The notes: generated by a model from the sequence alone, not told the origin. A DNA stretch of 64,000 nucleotides from Gracilibacillus alcaliphilus (GCF_016909015.1 NZ_JAFBFA010000014.1:50655-114654), one strand, 5' to 3'; shown: positions 52,107 through 61,804, counted from the stretch's first letter. Translations and numbers: made by a program.

Positions 52107-53330
52107 TTGACACTTAAGAGAAAGATGGTAGGATTGTTTCTATTTGGCGTTATCATGATAGCTTTGGCAGCTTGTTCTTCAGATGACGAAAATACGGATG
52201 AGAACACCATTCAAGTTTGGACCATGTCAGATGGGTTGGGTGATTTTGTAACAGAATATGAAGAAGAAACCGGAATGAACGTAGAGGTGCAAGCCATACC
52301 TTGGGACAATGCACATGATAAATTAGTGACGGCAGTTGCTTCCGGAAAAGGGCCTGATGTCTTACAAATAGGTACAACTTGGATAGCGGAATTTGCAGAA
52401 GCGGGTACTTTTCTGGATTTAACGGATTATGTAGATGATTATGAGAATCTAGGTGCGGAACACTTCTTCGACAGTGCTGTGGCCTCGACAAAGTTTGAAG
52501 GTCAGACAATTGGTATACCGTGGTATGTTGATACGAGGGCATTGTTTTATCGGACGGATGTGTTGGCAGAGGTAGGCTATCCAGAAGGACCATCTACATG
52601 GGATGAAATGATTGAGGCCTCGGAAAAATTAGCGGCACGGGGAGAAGGACAATATGCTATTGATTTACCAGATGATGATCCACAATTCCCTTTTATTTTG
52701 GCGTGGCAGCAAGGCTGGGATTATGAGATGGACAAACAGGCCGCTAACTTTGAAAAGTCAAGCCTTCGTGATGCAGTAGCATTACATCACTTGTTTTACG
52801 ACAAAGGGTATTCCCAATTAGGAGAAGGGAAGGAATTCTTTCAGGCATTTAGTGATGGATCGAAACCGATGTTTTTCAGTGGGCCATGGGATATAAGAAC
52901 GATTCAAGAACGGGCGCCTGAGATTGAAGGGGACTGGAGCATACGTGTGATGCCGTCTGCTGAGAATAATCATTCCATGATGGGTGGTGCTCATTTAACG
53001 GTCTTCCATAACTCCCAAAAGAAAGAACAAGCACTTGATTTTATTAACTGGATGGCTGATCCGGACACACAAATAAAATGGTATGAGTTCTTTAGTGAAT
53101 TGCCAGCAAATGAGGAGGCGTGGGAGGATCCCGTCCTTGCCGATAATGAAATGGTGATGACATTTGGTGAACAGCTAGAGGCGACACAACCATTACCTCT
53201 TATTCCGCAGTATGAACGAATTGGCGGTGAGCTCTTGGATACACTGGAGAAAATAAATCGTGGTGGCGAAGATATTGACGAGGCGCTGGAAGAGTTTATT
53301 AGTCAAGCGGATAGTATTTTAAACAGATAA
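52107..53330 (+). CDS. Sugar ABC transporter substrate-binding lipoprotein
   Basis: Family 1 extracellular solute-binding protein, 407 residues with lipobox LAACS (Cys near 23). Visible are IQVWTMSDGLGDFVTEYEEE at the start of lobe 1, KGPDVLQIGTTWIAEFAEAG, IPWYVDTRALFYRTDVL and the hinge region MFFSGPWDIRTIQERAPEIEG. In the Listeria locus the equivalent protein binds sophorooligosaccharides, which fits here. The start codon is TTG at 52107 behind TTTAGGAGGG. First gene of the rightward operon. Confidence 0.9.
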   Translation: MTLKRKMVGLFLFGVIMIALAACSSDDENTDENTIQVWTMSDGLGDFVTEYEEETGMNVEVQAIPWDNAHDKLVTAVASGKGPDVLQIGTTWIAEFAEAGTFLDLTDYVDDYENLGAEHFFDSAVASTKFEGQTIGIPWYVDTRALFYRTDVLAEVGYPEGPSTWDEMIEASEKLAARGEGQYAIDLPDDDPQFPFILAWQQGWDYEMDKQAANFEKSSLRDAVALHHLFYDKGYSQLGEGKEFFQAFSDGSKPMFFSGPWDIRTIQERAPEIEGDWSIRVMPSAENNHSMMGGAHLTVFHNSQKKEQALDFINWMADPDTQIKWYEFFSELPANEEAWEDPVLADNEMVMTFGEQLEATQPLPLIPQYERIGGELLDTLEKINRGGEDIDEALEEFISQADSILNR

Positions 53331-53380
53331 GCAGGATGCACAACATTCGCATCTACCTGAAAAGGGAGTGAGAAAAGAAG

Positions 53381-54268
53381 ATGAATAACTTCAAAACAAA
53401 AATGACACCATTTTTATTTATTGGCCCGGCCGTTGCTATTTTATTGCTGTTCGCCTTTTTACCTATTATTGTAGCTTTGGTGATCAGCTTTACAGATACC
53501 AATTTAGTTGGTTTGGCGAATTACTCCGAAATTAATTTTATTGGTATCCGTAACTATATTAATTTGCTGAGTGACGGCAACTTTCTTCAATCTATAGGGA
53601 ATACCTTTTTCTATGTGATTATCGGTGTGCCGTTGTCCGTTGGATCTTCCTTCCTGATTGCGGTACTCCTTCACTTAGTAGGCAGCTGGTTAGCCTCGAC
53701 CTTCCGAGTGATTTACTATGTACCATCTGTTACGAATATTGTAGCGATTGCGGTTGTGTGGGGCTTCTTATATAACCAGGAATATGGTCTGTTCAACTAT
53801 TTATTATCTCTAGTTGATATAGGAAGAATACCTTGGTTAGAAGATCCGTTTGTAGCTAAATTGTCTTTGATTCTGTTAGCTGTTTGGAAAAGTAATGGAG
53901 TAAGTATGTTGATCTTCTTGGCAGCCTTACAATCGATTCCGCGTTCCTATTATGAAGCAGCAGATATTGACGGAGCAAATAGATGGCAAAAGCTAAGATA
54001 TATAACGATTCCATCGATGAGTTTTGCCACCTTCTTTGTGACGATTACTACTTTAATCGGCTGGATGCAGTTTTTCGAAGAACCATTTGTTATGACAGAC
54101 GGCGGACCGTTAAATGGTACGAATTCCATTGCCTTGTTTATTTATCAGGAAGGTTTCCAATATAGTGAGTTCGGTTATGGTGCAGCGGCGTCGTTTATCT
54201 TGTTTGCGTTTATTATTATTGCGACATTGATTCAGTTCAAATTCCGAAATAAAGATCAATCATTGTGA
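53381..54268 (+). CDS. Sugar ABC transporter permease (MalF-type)
   Basis: 295 residues with six predicted helices. The cytoplasmic EAA loop is YYEAADIDGANRWQKLRYITIP, which docks on the ATPase. FLFIGPAVAILLLFAFLPII is the usual first helix. No ATPase gene is present in the operon, so a shared MsmX-type ATPase encoded elsewhere must energise it. The ATG at 53381 lies downstream of AAAGGGAGTG. 5 bases separate it from the next permease region. Confidence 0.92.
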   Translation: MNNFKTKMTPFLFIGPAVAILLLFAFLPIIVALVISFTDTNLVGLANYSEINFIGIRNYINLLSDGNFLQSIGNTFFYVIIGVPLSVGSSFLIAVLLHLVGSWLASTFRVIYYVPSVTNIVAIAVVWGFLYNQEYGLFNYLLSLVDIGRIPWLEDPFVAKLSLILLAVWKSNGVSMLIFLAALQSIPRSYYEAADIDGANRWQKLRYITIPSMSFATFFVTITTLIGWMQFFEEPFVMTDGGPLNGTNSIALFIYQEGFQYSEFGYGAAASFILFAFIIIATLIQFKFRNKDQSL

Positions 54269-54279
54269 GGTGAATGAGG

Positions 54280-55101
54280 ATGTACTTACGAACAAGATTA
54301 GAGAAAACCATTGTTATAGTGATGTTAACGATTGGCGGTATTTTAGTTTCCCTTCCGTTTGTTTGGATGATCTTAAGTTCTTTTAAGAATGACCAAGAAG
54401 TATTGAGTATTCCGCCGACATTGTTTCCTCAAGATCCAACGTTAGAGCATTATATTAATTTGTTTCAGAATCTAAATTTTGACGTTTATTTAGTAAATAC
54501 GTTGATTATTGTCTTCTGTTCCATGATTGGCTTGTTATTCAATACGATGGCTGGTTATGGATTTGGTAAGTTTCAATTTAAAGGAAAAGAAGCCTGGTTT
54601 GTGGTCGTTTTATTAACGATGATGCTGCCAGCTCAAGTTACCATGGTGCCTACGTATTTAATTTTAAATGAAATGGGCTTAACAAATACAATGAGCGGGA
54701 TTGTGCTCCCTGGTTTGGTAGCAGCCTTTAATATTTTCTTGATTAGGCAGTTTATGGTGACGATCCCGGATGCATTAATAGAAGCAGCACGATTAGATGG
54801 CGCAGGAGAGTTTTATATTTTCTTCCGCTTGGTGCTCCCGTTATCAATGCCAGTGGTAGCTGTACAGATTATTCTGACCTTTATTGCCGCATGGAATAGC
54901 TTCTTATGGCCATTGATTGTAGCTAATGATCAATCGCTGTATACACTATCTGTTGGTCTGGCATTGTTACAGGATCAGCATGTGACCAATTATGGTTTGC
55001 AAATGGCAGGTTCCGCCTTTATGGTTGTGCCGATTATCATTATTTTTATTATTTTCCAGAAATATATTATGGAAGGCTTTAACATTTCGGGCATTAAATA
55101 A
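54280..55101 (+). CDS. Sugar ABC transporter permease (MalG-type)
   Basis: 273 residues with six helices, the MalG-type partner of the preceding permease. The EAA motif is LIEAARLDGAGEFYIFFRLVLP and the family end FQKYIMEGFNISGIK is present. An ATG at 54274 is in frame but only two bases after GAGGTG; the ATG at 54280 has proper spacing. Confidence 0.92.
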   Translation: MYLRTRLEKTIVIVMLTIGGILVSLPFVWMILSSFKNDQEVLSIPPTLFPQDPTLEHYINLFQNLNFDVYLVNTLIIVFCSMIGLLFNTMAGYGFGKFQFKGKEAWFVVVLLTMMLPAQVTMVPTYLILNEMGLTNTMSGIVLPGLVAAFNIFLIRQFMVTIPDALIEAARLDGAGEFYIFFRLVLPLSMPVVAVQIILTFIAAWNSFLWPLIVANDQSLYTLSVGLALLQDQHVTNYGLQMAGSAFMVVPIIIIFIIFQKYIMEGFNISGIK

Positions 55102-55161
55102 ACCGACAGGAAATGTTATAATGAAAGAAAAACGCAGTGTAGTAGTAAGGGGGAAGATGCA

Positions 55162-56157
55162 GTGGCAACTATTAAAGATGTAGCAAAATTGGCCGGTGTG
55201 GCGGTGTCGACTGCTTCTTATGCCTTGAATAACAATGGCCGGATCAGTCAGGAGACCAAAGAGAAAGTGTTAGAAGCGGCCAGGGTATTGCATTATCGAA
55301 AAAACGGCATGGCATCGGATCTGAAGCGGACAAGAACGAATACGATTGCCCTCATATTGAGCGATTTATCTGGGCCCTTTTACTCCGAATTAATCAAAGG
55401 TGTGCAGGATATTGCGACAGCGAATGGCTTTGATTTAATTGCATGCAGCTCGATAGGCGGCACGCAGTCGACAGCAGTAAAGTTTTTGATGGAAAAGCGT
55501 GTCGATGGTGCGATTATTTTGGCGAATAATATTAGTGATACTGTTACTCTACAAGCATCACAAGGCGGGCTCCCGCTTGTGGTGCTTGATCGGAAGGTGC
55601 AAGGCGAACATGTTTATCATGTGGAAGTAGATAATGAAGATGGCAGCTTTAAGGCGGTTGAGTATCTGATTCAACAAGGGCATCGCCATATTGCCTTTAT
55701 AGGCGGACCTAGTGATTCTTACGATAATAAAAAGCGTTTGAAGGGATATCAAAAGGCGCTTGTTAAACATCAAATTGCTGAGCAATCGAAATGGAATCTA
55801 AAGGGAGATTTCACCAAACAAGGCGGCTATAAAGCAACAAGGCTCCTTATTGCTCAGGGGGAATTACCGTCTGCTATTTTCTATGGCAATGATGAAATGG
55901 CTATAGGGGGTTTACAAGCGTTTAAAGAAAGTCGGATTCGTGTGCCGGAGGATATATCAATTATCGGTTTCGATGATATCCAGCTTTCTGAGTATGTCTC
56001 CCCAACATTAACCACGGTGAAACAGCCGAAGTATGAAGTAGGCGCATTGGCGGTGCACCTTATTTTACAGCTGTTAGAGGGGAAACAGATTAATGAACAG
56101 TACAAATTATCAACAGAGTTAGTTATCAGAGACTCAGTACTTGCAAGAAAAGGGTAA
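55162..56157 (+). CDS. LacI-family transcriptional repressor
   Basis: 331 residues. The N-terminal HTH ATIKDVAKLAGVAVSTASYALNNNGRIS and hinge helix DLKRTRTNTIALI are typical, and the periplasmic-binding-protein-like effector domain ends with DISIIGFDDIQLSEYVSPTLTTVKQP. It probably binds the two GAAACGTTTC sites in the divergent promoter region and is released by a beta-1,2-gluco-oligosaccharide (inference). The start is GTG at 55162 after AGGGGGAAG. Part of the transport operon. Confidence 0.92.
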   Translation: MATIKDVAKLAGVAVSTASYALNNNGRISQETKEKVLEAARVLHYRKNGMASDLKRTRTNTIALILSDLSGPFYSELIKGVQDIATANGFDLIACSSIGGTQSTAVKFLMEKRVDGAIILANNISDTVTLQASQGGLPLVVLDRKVQGEHVYHVEVDNEDGSFKAVEYLIQQGHRHIAFIGGPSDSYDNKKRLKGYQKALVKHQIAEQSKWNLKGDFTKQGGYKATRLLIAQGELPSAIFYGNDEMAIGGLQAFKESRIRVPEDISIIGFDDIQLSEYVSPTLTTVKQPKYEVGALAVHLILQLLEGKQINEQYKLSTELVIRDSVLARKG

Positions 56158-56178
56158 TCCATAGGAGGTAATGATCAA

Positions 56179-56877
56179 ATGTTAATCAAAAAGAAATATG
56201 TACAAGCAGACCATGAACTGCCTTACTTGTTTCACGCACCAAAACAGGCAGGACATGAAACAGCAGGTTGGCCCCTCGTTCTATTTTTACATGGAGCTGG
56301 TGAACGGGGAACGGATTTAACTAAGGTGACAGACCACGGATTTGCAATGAAGATGACAGAACCAGATTATCAAGAGGCGCCATTTATTTTTGTGGCGCCG
56401 CAATGTGCAGAGGATTCTTATTGGACGGAAGAACTGCAAATTGTAAGCGATTTATTAGAGGAGATCATGGTGTCCTATCCGGTAGACGAACGGCGTATCT
56501 ATTTGACTGGTTTAAGTATGGGGGCTATTGGTTCATGGCATCTCGCTTTAAAATATCCGAATCGGTTTGCGGCCATGGTGCCTGTTTGCGGCTCAATCAC
56601 ATTACCTGCTCATCGTCTGGAAGAGTTTCCGCAAATTTTGGCTAAAGATGACATATGGAAGCAACTCCATGTTTTGAAGGATCTGCCGATATGGGCCTTT
56701 CATGGAGAGGCTGACGATGTGGTGCCAGTAGACGAAACGGCAGAAATAATCGATTTTCTAAAGCAGTTCAATGACCATGTGCAATTAACGATTTACCCTG
56801 AGGTTGGCCATGATTCCTGGGTACCTGCCTTTGAAGATCCGCGTTTATATGCTTGGCTGTTTAAACAAGGCAGGTAA
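56179..56877 (+). CDS. Alpha/beta hydrolase esterase (PHB depolymerase/carboxylesterase-like)
   Basis: 232 residues, no signal peptide. LVLFLHGAGERGTDL forms the oxyanion region, the nucleophile is in LTGLSMGAIGSW, the acid in AFHGEADDVVPVDET and the His in YPEVGHDSWVPAF. Enzymes of this shape in sugar loci remove acyl groups from imported oligosaccharides. In this locus it could take off succinyl or acetyl groups from periplasmic-type glucans. The ATG at 56179 follows TAGGAGG, 21 bases after the repressor gene. Confidence 0.82.
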   Translation: MLIKKKYVQADHELPYLFHAPKQAGHETAGWPLVLFLHGAGERGTDLTKVTDHGFAMKMTEPDYQEAPFIFVAPQCAEDSYWTEELQIVSDLLEEIMVSYPVDERRIYLTGLSMGAIGSWHLALKYPNRFAAMVPVCGSITLPAHRLEEFPQILAKDDIWKQLHVLKDLPIWAFHGEADDVVPVDETAEIIDFLKQFNDHVQLTIYPEVGHDSWVPAFEDPRLYAWLFKQGR

Positions 56878-56923
56878 AGACTGTATGTTGATAAAACTTG
56901 TTAAATACATAGGAGGCTAAATA

Positions 56924-58387
56924 ATGCGAGTGTTATTATTAGATTTAGATTCGACTAGACCTGATCATATGGGATGTTACGGCTACCATCGCAATACTAC
57001 TCCAAACATTGACAAAATTGCGAAAGAAGGTGTCCGTTTTACTAATTATTATACAACAGATGCGCCGTGTGCCCCTTCGCGAAATGCACTGATGACGGGC
57101 AGGTTCGGTATCCACACCGGTAATATCGGGCATGGCGGAACAGCCGGTGATATGCGATTAGAGGGAGAGGATCGTGAGTTTTTTGATACATTGAAGACCG
57201 ATAGTCTGCCGACGATCTTTCGACAGGAAGGGATGAAGACAGCATTAATTAGTCCGTTTGCGGAACGGCATTCTTCCTGGCAGTTTTATGCAGGTTTTAA
57301 TGAAATGTATAATACCGGTAAAACGGGCGGTGAATCAGCAGAAGAGGTGACCCCGACCGTTTTAGACTGGTTAGATTGCCATCAAGGACAAGATGATTGG
57401 TTTCTATATGTCAATTATTGGGATCCGCATACACCTTATAGAGTGCCAGAATCATTTGGTGATCCCTTTAAGGACGATCCTTTACCAGAGTGGATCACAG
57501 ACGATGTGCTAGCAACCCATTTAGAAAGTATCGGCCCGCACTCAGCACGGGAAATTAATATGTATGACAATAGAGAGCAGCCTGATTTTCCGCGGCAGCC
57601 GGGTGAGATTACGGATAAAGCAGGGCTAAGGCGTGTGATCGATGGCTATGACACAGGTTTGCATTACCTAGACCAACATTTAGGTAAGGTATTTGCCAAA
57701 CTAGAAGAGCAAGGTGTATTAGAAGAAACAGTTATTATTATAACAGCTGATCACGGAGAAAATTTGGGTGAACTTGGTATTTACGCCGAGCATGGTACGG
57801 CGGATCAAATGACGTGCCGTCTGCCAATGATTATTCGCTGGCCGGGGCTGCAGTCAGGCCATGTGGATGAAGATTTGCATTACCATTTAGATCTGGGTCC
57901 AACCTTAGCTGACTTACTGCAGCAGAAACCGCGTGATTCTTGGGATGGACAAAGTTATGCGGCTGTATTGAAGGAGCGCGAACGTGCTGGCAGGGATTAT
58001 GTCGTGTTCTCACAAAATGCACATGTTTGTCAACGCAGTGTACGATTTGATGACTGGTTATATATTCGTACCTATCATGATGGTTTTCATTTGTTTGAAA
58101 AGGAAATGCTTTTTCATTTGGCTGATGATCCTCATGAACAGCACAATTTGGCTGCCCAAAGAAAGGATATCTGTAAAGAAGCCGTTTACCTATTAAATGA
58201 ATGGCATGATGAGATGATGTTCTCGATGAAATATGATGTCGATCCTATGTGGACGGTTATTAAAGAAGGCGGTCCATACCATGCAAAACCGGCAGATCTC
58301 AAACGATATCTAAAGCATCTCAGAAACACAGGGCGTGAAGCAGGTGCAGATCAACTGGAAGAGAAATATGCCGAACAATTAAAATAA
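56924..58387 (+). CDS. Sulfatase-family hydrolase
   Basis: 487 residues of the alkaline-phosphatase/sulfatase superfamily. Metal ligands start with LLDLDSTRPDHMG; the catalytic motif CAPSRNALMTGR (C49-x-P-S-R) has the Cys that maturase enzymes convert to formylglycine. YVNYWDPHTPYRVP and TADHGENLGELGIYAEHG complete the active site. No maturase gene lies nearby. Sulfate esters are possible targets, but relatives with this fold act on phosphodiesters, so removal of phosphoglycerol from glucans is an alternative. No signal peptide, so it acts inside the cell. Last gene of the operon. Confidence 0.88.
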   Translation: MRVLLLDLDSTRPDHMGCYGYHRNTTPNIDKIAKEGVRFTNYYTTDAPCAPSRNALMTGRFGIHTGNIGHGGTAGDMRLEGEDREFFDTLKTDSLPTIFRQEGMKTALISPFAERHSSWQFYAGFNEMYNTGKTGGESAEEVTPTVLDWLDCHQGQDDWFLYVNYWDPHTPYRVPESFGDPFKDDPLPEWITDDVLATHLESIGPHSAREINMYDNREQPDFPRQPGEITDKAGLRRVIDGYDTGLHYLDQHLGKVFAKLEEQGVLEETVIIITADHGENLGELGIYAEHGTADQMTCRLPMIIRWPGLQSGHVDEDLHYHLDLGPTLADLLQQKPRDSWDGQSYAAVLKERERAGRDYVVFSQNAHVCQRSVRFDDWLYIRTYHDGFHLFEKEMLFHLADDPHEQHNLAAQRKDICKEAVYLLNEWHDEMMFSMKYDVDPMWTVIKEGGPYHAKPADLKRYLKHLRNTGREAGADQLEEKYAEQLK

Positions 58388-58474
58388 GTATGTGGAACTG
58401 CTTATAGAATTTTAGGAAGATTCAATAAAATATTTATACAGCATCATGTTAAGTAGTTGTATATAGTGTAAAAG

Positions 58475-58520
58475 AAAAAGATAGATGAACGGGACAAGAC
58501 CTGTATGCATCTATCTTTTT
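58475..58520 (+). terminator. Intrinsic terminator of the glucan operon
   Basis: AAAAAGATAGATG and CATCTATCTTTTT form a perfect 13-bp stem with a 20-base loop and T-run, 87 bases after the sulfatase stop codon. Confidence 0.85.
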
Positions 58521-58575
58521 GTATAACAATATTTTATTCGGGGGTTTAATTAACGCACCAAATCGTATGCTAGGT

Positions 58576-58690
58576 TTATTGTTTATAGGTTTTATTTGAA
58601 GTGATCCATTCCATAAATTGTTCATACGGATAATATACTTTTCCGTTTAATTCAATCTTGGGTACAGCTGGGTATTCATTTAAGCATCTG
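58576..58690 (-). pseudogene. Short startless remnant on the minus strand
   Basis: On the minus strand a frame reads LNEYPAVPKIELNGKVYYPY and EQFMEWITSNKTYKQ before a stop. The form (a basic beta-hairpin followed by a short helix at the C-terminus) recalls the end of small HTH or excisionase-like proteins, but I cannot name the family. No start or RBS is present. The rest of the 58388-58935 gap shows no other gene; it marks the right border of the accessory block. Confidence 0.35.
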
Positions 58691-58935
58691 TCCGTTTGTA
58701 TGCTGATTTTCAGCGATGAAACACATTGGTTTAAAACAAATAAAGGCTTGTCCTATTGTTGAAAACAAGGCGATCTCCAACTCGTTTAGCTTCATCTGTC
58801 TTTCTTTTTATGTAAGAAGATATTTACTAGCTGATTATAGGTATAATCGCGTCGCTTGTCCCATATATTATGTAGCATAATATCTGTTTTGGCGGGTACT
58901 CATGCCAGTCAGATTGTCGGAAAGGGGAAAAGCAC

Positions 58936-59640
58936 ATGCCTAAGCCACTTGGCGTCATTGCTTGGTTATTCGGTCTTTTTTTGTTAATTATTCTTATTCA
59001 ATATCCCATGCAGGAAACGATGGATTCATCGCAGACCTGGTCGCTGCCATTAGCCGGCAAAACGATTGTGATAGATCCAGGACATGGTGGAGCAGATGGC
59101 GGTGCCAAGGGGTCGGATCAAACAGAAGAAAAGGAGATAGCGTTAATCGTGAGCCAACATATTCGTGATTATTTACAACAAGCAGGTGCTATTGTTTATT
59201 TAACCAGAGAGGGAGATTATGATTTAGCCGAGGCTGAAACACAAGGGTTGTCGCGCAGAAAAACCGAAGATATCCATAACCGTGTGGCCTTTATTAAGGA
59301 CAAAGAAGCAGACCTGTTTTTAAGTATTCATTTAAATGCCTTGCCAGATAAACAATGGAGAGGGGCGCAGACTTTTTATCATCCAAGGCAAGAAACGAAT
59401 AAGCAATTAGCCGTGGCAATTCAATCGGAAATCAAACGGAATTTAGAAAACACGACCCGAGAGGCCTTGGCCATTGAGCAGATTTATTTGTTGAAACATT
59501 CCGAAACAACAGGTGCCTTAGTTGAAATTGGATTCCTGTCTAATGAGGAAGAGCGCAAATTATTACAATCAGCTGACTATCAGCGGCAAATGGCTGCTAG
59601 TATATATGAAGGCATCCTGCAATATGTCACTTCTGAGTAG
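58936..59640 (+). CDS. cwlD: N-acetylmuramoyl-L-alanine amidase CwlD
   Basis: Sporulation amidase which, with PdaA, makes the muramic-delta-lactam of spore cortex. N-terminal membrane anchor/signal (VIAWLFGLFLLIILIQYPM), then an Amidase_3 domain: IVIDPGHGGADGGAKG with the zinc His (about residue 50), the second ligand Glu in EKEIALIVSQHI, the third in LFLSIHLNALP and catalytic Glu in ALVEIGFLSN. 234 residues, as in B. subtilis. The ATG at 58936 follows GAAAGGGG. It begins the conserved cwlD-salA-gerD-kbaA-pdaB segment. Confidence 0.95.
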   Translation: MPKPLGVIAWLFGLFLLIILIQYPMQETMDSSQTWSLPLAGKTIVIDPGHGGADGGAKGSDQTEEKEIALIVSQHIRDYLQQAGAIVYLTREGDYDLAEAETQGLSRRKTEDIHNRVAFIKDKEADLFLSIHLNALPDKQWRGAQTFYHPRQETNKQLAVAIQSEIKRNLENTTREALAIEQIYLLKHSETTGALVEIGFLSNEEERKLLQSADYQRQMAASIYEGILQYVTSE

Positions 59641-59786
59641 ATAATATGGACGGGCTGGATGGGCAGCTGTTGCCATAAAGGAACCTGCACCATCTCCCGC
59701 TAAATAAAAAGCGCCTCTGCTGATGGGAACTGCACTTTTATGTTATACTAACAATAAGCTATAGTATACAAATGAGGTGACCAATA

Positions 59787-60833
59787 ATGGTAACAGAACA
59801 ACAAGTCATGGAACTTCTGCATAAGATGAAAGATCCATTTTTACATAAGACTTTTAAAGAAACAGATGGAATTGAAGAGGTAACAATTAAGCCAGAGAAA
59901 AACCATGTTAGTGTGAAATTGGCGATTGCTAAGATAAATACGGCAGAGCAAATGCAACTTCAGCAAGAACTGGTAGGGGCACTGAAACAGATTGGAGCGG
60001 TGACAGTTGGTCTTCGTTTCAGTCAGCTGCCAGATGAGGTAATTGCAAAATTTCAACCGACACAGGAAGAAGATACCTCTTTGTTAGGGAAGAACTCCAA
60101 GACGAAGTTTCTGGCTATTGCTAGTGGAAAAGGCGGCGTAGGTAAGTCTACGGTCACCGTTAATACGGCAGTTGCTTTGGCTCGTCTTGGAAAAAAAGTA
60201 GGGATTATTGACGCCGATATCTATGGTTTTAGTGTTCCAGATATGATGGGGGTAGAGGAACGTCCAAAACTGAAAGGTAATAAAATAATTCCGGTAGAAC
60301 GCTTCGGTGTGAAGGTTATGTCGATGGGATTTTTTGTAGAAGATAACTCGCCGGTAATTTGGCGCGGTCCTCGTCTAGGTAAGATGTTGACCAGCTTCTT
60401 TAAAGAAGTAGAATGGGGTGAATTAGACTTCTTACTGCTGGATTTACCTCCTGGTACAGGAGATGTGGCATTAGATGTCCACAACATGATTCCGTCATCA
60501 AAAGAATTGATTGTGACGACACCACATCCGACGGCAGCTTTTGTAGCTGCTCGGGCAGGGCAAATGGCTATAAACACGGATCATGAAATACTTGGTGTAA
60601 TTGAGAATATGGCTTATTTCCAAAGCAAGGTAACTGGTGAGAAAGAATATGTCTTTGGGAAAGGCGGAGGGGATAAATTAGCAGAAACCTTAGATACAAA
60701 GGTCATTGGCCGTTTATCCTTACAACAGCCTTATCAAGAAAAAGATGTCTTTGCCCCGTCTGTATATCAGGAAGACCACCCGAATGGCAAGGAATATATT
60801 GAAGTGGCTAAGCAGATCATTAAGCAGTTCTAA
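59787..60833 (+). CDS. salA: Mrp/SalA-type P-loop ATPase (iron-sulfur carrier family)
   Basis: 348 residues. An N-terminal MIP18-like domain (about 1-90) precedes the ApbC/Mrp ATPase: deviant Walker A SGKGGVGKST (about 113-122), IIDADIYGFSVPDMMGV and LLDLPPGTGDVALD. The family carries Fe-S clusters; the B. subtilis homologue SalA also regulates exoprotease genes by repressing scoC. The C-terminal C-x-x-C of classical Mrp is absent, as expected for the Bacillus form. ATG at 59787 after TGAGGTG. Confidence 0.93.
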   Translation: MVTEQQVMELLHKMKDPFLHKTFKETDGIEEVTIKPEKNHVSVKLAIAKINTAEQMQLQQELVGALKQIGAVTVGLRFSQLPDEVIAKFQPTQEEDTSLLGKNSKTKFLAIASGKGGVGKSTVTVNTAVALARLGKKVGIIDADIYGFSVPDMMGVEERPKLKGNKIIPVERFGVKVMSMGFFVEDNSPVIWRGPRLGKMLTSFFKEVEWGELDFLLLDLPPGTGDVALDVHNMIPSSKELIVTTPHPTAAFVAARAGQMAINTDHEILGVIENMAYFQSKVTGEKEYVFGKGGGDKLAETLDTKVIGRLSLQQPYQEKDVFAPSVYQEDHPNGKEYIEVAKQIIKQF

Positions 60834-61003
60834 CTTTTAGGGTTAAGTAAATCCGCATGAAATCTTATAGGTCTGTGTTGAGGTGCAGCACCTACTTGAT
60901 ATCATGTGGTTTTTGTTTTCATGTGCGAGAGTTACCAATCGTTTGAGTATCCTCTGAAGTCATGTGTAAGATATAACAGACCAATTTAGGATTCAAATTC
61001 TTA

Positions 61004-61609
61004 TTATTGGTTCTCTTCTTCTTTACCAGCTACTCCCTTGTCGTTTCCTGGTGCGGGTGAACTCTGATTGCCGCCACCGCCGCTATTGGAGAGCATCTCT
61101 GCTATTTTGGCTTGAAACATAGGGGAATTTATCGTCTCTTCTATAACCGTCCCCAAATGTTCGCGAAATTGTTGACTTGTCAATAGGGTTAAGGTTTGCT
61201 TTTCCATTTCAGGGTCACTCAGAATTTCCATCATTTTCTTTTGGTATTCAGGATCGCTCATAAGTTTCTTCGAGACTTCAGTTTGCTGATCCTGTAATGT
61301 AGTGGCAAAAGGCTCAACAAACGTAGGATCCTGGAACATTTTTGTCCAAAATTCCTTCCCCTGATCAGAAGAGAGCGATTCGGTTACCGCTTGTTTGACG
61401 ACGCCTGTATCAATGACGTAGGTCTGCTGCATGTCATCACTAGCCAAGACTTCTGTAATCGCCCTTTTGCCATCATCTGTTTTTAGTATATCTGCTACCA
61501 TTTTCTTGGTGTTCTCGTAATCGGTGTTCTCTTTTGCCTCTGATTGAGTATTATTGCATCCTGTTAATAAGCATAAACCTAACAATACTATATAAATAAA
61601 TCGGTACAC
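61004..61609 (-). CDS. gerD: Spore germination lipoprotein GerD
   Basis: Scaffold lipoprotein that clusters germinant receptors (germinosome) in the spore inner membrane. A signal with lipobox LLTGC is followed by a helical domain (MVADILKTDDGKRAITEVLA, EFWTKMFQDPTFVEPFATTL, KKLMSDPEYQKKMMEILSDP) and a Gly/Asn/Ser-rich C-terminal tail. The GTG at 61609 follows AAAGGTAG and starts the signal peptide at once; the open frame extends to 61663 but without RBS. About 201 residues, near the B. subtilis length. Confidence 0.92.
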   Translation of the reverse strand: MYRFIYIVLLGLCLLTGCNNTQSEAKENTDYENTKKMVADILKTDDGKRAITEVLASDDMQQTYVIDTGVVKQAVTESLSSDQGKEFWTKMFQDPTFVEPFATTLQDQQTEVSKKLMSDPEYQKKMMEILSDPEMEKQTLTLLTSQQFREHLGTVIEETINSPMFQAKIAEMLSNSGGGGNQSSPAPGNDKGVAGKEEENQ

Positions 61610-61804
61610 TATTACCGCTACCTTTCTGTAAAAAAATAAGCTGTATTTATAATATGGAGTCATTTATAATTAAATATGTATGATGAAAGAAAAAAAACAA
61701 AAGACGTGTTAAAATACGTGATAAGGACGTACATAAAAGTGAGACTTTCATCAGTGAAGGCTGATCCTTTTATTGATGACGAGGTACTGTAGGAGGATAT
61801 TATT

